Shown here: piece after piece, positions 42,520 through 44,698 of the stretch
Layout: each line of letters starts with the position of its first letter
Numbering within the stretch: the first letter of the stretch is position 1
Origin: Clostridium ljungdahlii
GTDB lineage: Bacteria > Bacillota > Clostridia > Clostridiales > Clostridiaceae
NCBI RefSeq assembly: GCF_001636845.1
Contig: NZ_LITT01000017.1
Coordinates: 1-44,698, forward strand
Reading direction: 5' to 3'
Length of the DNA: 44,698 nt
The notes under the pieces: generated by a model
Told to the model about the DNA's origin: nothing
Database searches by the model: none
What the model saw: the letters and a program-made list of their open reading frames with translations, nothing else
Program-made: the position numbers and the translations under genes

Positions 42520-43464
42520 ATGCTTAAAGAACAACTTGTAACCATTAGTCTAGTTAGTGGGAGTAATAGTGAATATATAATAAGGGATAACTGCGGCATA
42601 ACTTTAGGACGGACGTTCATAATTGAAATTTCCTCTAAAAATAAATGCTGTATGCTTAGAATAAAATTCTATAAGTGGGGGGAATCTAGTTACAGGTTGC
42701 TTAAAAATTCACTTAGCATATTTATAGAAATACTTTTTAAAAATGCTAACTTAAATAAAATAAATATATTAGCAGATGAAGATATAAATATAGCTGCATT
42801 TACAGATTTAGGATTTGAACTTGAGGGTATAATATCAAATAGTATTAAGTCTGATTCTGGATATAAGAATGAAATATTATTTGGATTAGAACTGGATAAA
42901 TTTAAAAACATAAGCATTAGTAGGGGATTACATATAAAAGGTAGCAAGATAAATATTTCAGTACTAACGCCAGAGAGTGCAGAAAGTGTACTAAATTATT
43001 ATATAAAGAATAAAGATTATTTGAGCAAATTTGAACCTGACCGTGAAAAAAATTTTTATACTTTAGATATTCAAAAGAGGATTTTAATTGAAAGTTACAG
43101 AGAATTTTTGAGCGGCAAAAGTGTGAATCTTGGAATATATAAAGATAAAACGTTTATAGGAAAGATACAGATATCTAATATAGTTATGGGAGTATTTAAA
43201 AGCGCATTTGTAGGATATTCTATAGATGAAGATGAGCAGGGGAATGGATATATGAAAGAGGCACTAAAATTAACTCTTGAGTATGCCTTTAATGAAATGG
43301 ACCTTCATAGAATAGAAGCTTCTACATTAGTGGATAACATAAGATCCCAGAAAGTTCTTTTAAGTTGTGGGTTTAAGAAAATTGGATTGAATGAAAAGTA
43401 CATATTTATAAATGGAAAGTGGCAAGATCATTTAACTTTTAGTAAGATTAATCCCAGAGGATAA
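42520..43464 (+). CDS. Tandem GNAT-fold acetyltransferase
   Basis: 314 aa. Residues ~150-310 form a RimJ/RimL-type N-acetyltransferase with the acetyl-CoA loop DEDEQGNGYMKEAL and the C-terminal HRIEASTLVDNIRSQKVLLSCGF. Residues ~1-140 look like a second, degenerate GNAT domain (NILADEDINIAAFTDLGFELEG) lacking the CoA loop. The substrate is unknown; it may be a ribosomal protein N-terminus or a small amine. ATG 42520 follows GGGAGAGG; TTG 42505 overlaps that site. It is the last gene before the rRNA operon. Confidence 0.82.
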   Translation: MLKEQLVTISLVSGSNSEYIIRDNCGITLGRTFIIEISSKNKCCMLRIKFYKWGESSYRLLKNSLSIFIEILFKNANLNKINILADEDINIAAFTDLGFELEGIISNSIKSDSGYKNEILFGLELDKFKNISISRGLHIKGSKINISVLTPESAESVLNYYIKNKDYLSKFEPDREKNFYTLDIQKRILIESYREFLSGKSVNLGIYKDKTFIGKIQISNIVMGVFKSAFVGYSIDEDEQGNGYMKEALKLTLEYAFNEMDLHRIEASTLVDNIRSQKVLLSCGFKKIGLNEKYIFINGKWQDHLTFSKINPRG

Positions 43465-43710
43465 TAATAAAAGAAAGTAAAGTTTGCTCCTTAAAAGCAG
43501 GAGTTTGTAAGTATAAATTACATAAACATATCCATGTGTATCTTTATATAAAAAATGTAGAAATAAATAGAATATAGAAGTATTAGTGATATAAACTTAA
43601 AATTTTTAAGTTATTATAGATTATAGAACTTTAGCCTGTGGTATAATAATCTTCGTTGTCTTGAGAAAAAAGATTTCAGCCAATATATTTTATAAGAAAT
43701 AAAAAACATG
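43465..43710. other. Intergenic region before the rRNA promoter
   Basis: About 245 bp of AT-rich DNA between the GNAT gene and the rRNA promoter. A weak hairpin (ctcct/aggag near 43480-43495) could end the GNAT transcript. I see no gene or clear site otherwise. Confidence 0.4.
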
Positions 43711-43739
43711 TTGACAGATTAAAACTCAGATGATATACT
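43711..43739 (+). promoter_or_regulatory. rRNA operon promoter
   Basis: TTGACA (43711-43716) and TATACT (43734-43739) are 17 bp apart, ~420 bp before the 16S gene. No second rrn promoter is evident between it and the 16S gene. Confidence 0.85.
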
Positions 43740-43745
43740 ATAAAA

Positions 43746-43783
43746 GCTGTCGAAGTGAGACGGCAAAATGATCCTTGAAAATT
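43746..43783 (+). promoter_or_regulatory. rRNA antitermination site, boxB and boxA
   Basis: A hairpin gctgtc/gacggc (43746-43764) is followed by boxA-like TGATCCTTGAAAATT (43769-43783), the order seen in Gram-positive rrn leaders. It should bind NusB/NusE and shield the transcript from early termination. Confidence 0.7.
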
Positions 43784-43837
43784 AAACAGAGGAAGATATA
43801 AGTATAACTTATTTAGAATAAACCAGCAATTCTTTTG

Positions 43838-43853
43838 AGCTGCGAGAGCAGCT
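43838..43853 (+). other. GNRA-capped hairpin in the pre-16S leader
   Basis: A perfect 6-bp stem agctgc/gcagct closed by a GAGA tetraloop in the transcribed leader. Confidence 0.5.
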
Positions 43854-43899
43854 AAAAAAGTAATTTCGTAATTTTGTGTATTACATTTAGTAATATACT

Positions 43900-44017
43900 A
43901 AAATTGATAGTAACGAGTACAGCGAGGAAAATGCTGAACGAGGAGCGGAACTTACTAACGTAATTGAGCACCACAGTGAAGTATTTGAGGTCGCAGGGCG
44001 AAGTTAATATCAATTTT
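43900..44017 (+). repeat. Pre-16S leader structured repeat, copy 1 (118 nt)
   Basis: The ends aaaattgata and tatcaatttt pair. Inside are small hairpins (cagc/gctg, ttac/gtaa, tcg/cga) and the shared blocks taacgagta, cgaggagcgga, tgagcaccacag and gcgaagtta. Copy 2 follows after two bases with the same length. It matches no RNA family I recognise. Confidence 0.85.
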
Positions 44018-44019
44018 CT

Positions 44020-44137
44020 AAAATCAATAATAACGAGTAGTTCAAGGAAAGCCTTGAGCGAGGAGCGGAGTTTACTTAAGTAAATGAGCACCACAGCGAA
44101 AGGTTTGACGCAGAAATGCGAAGTTAGTATTGATTTT
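44020..44137 (+). repeat. Pre-16S leader structured repeat, copy 2 (118 nt)
   Basis: The ends aaaatcaata and tattgatttt pair; relative to copy 1 both strands have changed so that pairing is kept. Hairpins caagg/ccttg, tttac/gtaaa and gca/tgc occupy the same places as those of copy 1 with different sequences, while the linking blocks are conserved. Confidence 0.85.
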
Positions 44138-44159
44138 TAACAGAGCCATAAAAACTTTT

Positions 44160-44698
<539 letters not shown>

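Noticed and set aside
43900-44137. CRISPR array or simple tandem repeat
   Set aside because: Only two units of 118 nt with diverged stems and no spacers; the pattern of change fits RNA structure.

Overview
The window is from a low-GC Gram-positive anaerobe, most likely a Clostridium sensu stricto (cluster I). The 16S 5' portion reads like the C. ljungdahlii/carboxidivorans/kluyveri neighbourhood (from memory, not searched). AT-rich codon use, TTG/GTG starts behind strong GGAGG sites, the large SRP RNA, a BofA sporulation gene and T-box leaders agree with this. The window spans the gap between two rRNA operons on the same strand: it opens in the 3' end of a 23S gene (then 5S and a CAT tRNA) and closes in the first ~540 nt of a 16S gene.

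Layout. (1) 1-560: rRNA/tRNA tail. (2) 610-7970: HD-domain protein, NiaR-type repressor, UPF0182 membrane protein, a split glycerol-3-phosphate-dehydrogenase-like set (FAD protein, BFD [2Fe-2S] protein, DUF1667-like protein), then serS behind a serine T-box. (3) 8225-8675: tRNA-Ser(TGA), tRNA-Ser(GCT), tRNA-Arg(ACG). (4) 8870-18360: an acquired-looking peptide-antibiotic-type module. It has an ABC ATPase, a permease/M1-aminopeptidase fusion (frame broken), a second permease, a small HTH protein, a response regulator, a histidine kinase, and a second ABC ATPase with an FtsX-type permease. About 80 bp of promoter/operator DNA is repeated in front of both ABC units. (5) 18386-23932: IclR regulator, DapA-family aldolase, YjhG/YagF-type dehydratase and GntP permease, the same gene set as the E. 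coli yjh/yag D-xylonate loci. (6) 24137-29565: cupin, AraC/GyrI-like regulator, Psd, TetR, UbiB-family kinase and phasin-like protein. (7) 29688-34676: tRNA-Arg(CCT), tadA, tRNA-Ser(CGA), tRNA-Ser(GGA), SRP RNA, dnaX, ybaB, recR, DUF2508, bofA. (8) 34764-38220: sfsA, Nudix, TIM-barrel protein, a frameshifted EFR1-type flavodoxin/ferredoxin and two tiny related Cys proteins. (9) 38259-42340: serine biosynthesis operon (aminotransferase, short SerA, DUF1015) behind two tandem serine T-boxes. (10) A double-GNAT protein and the rRNA promoter, boxB/boxA and a long pre-16S leader.

Two themes stand out. The first is serine: all four tRNA-Ser isoacceptors, serS and a serine biosynthetic operon lie here. 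All three T-boxes carry a TCC specifier and a TGGC bulge that match tRNA-Ser(GGA), whose gene is also in the window. The second is a pair of exactly 118-nt tandem elements in the pre-16S leader. Their end helices differ by compensating changes, so they look like a conserved structured RNA that I cannot assign to a known family.

Three genes carry single-base frame breaks in or near A or T runs (near 9124, 10590 and 37055). These may be real decay, phase-variable tracts or sequencing errors. All functional calls come from reading motifs and family resemblance; no search was run.
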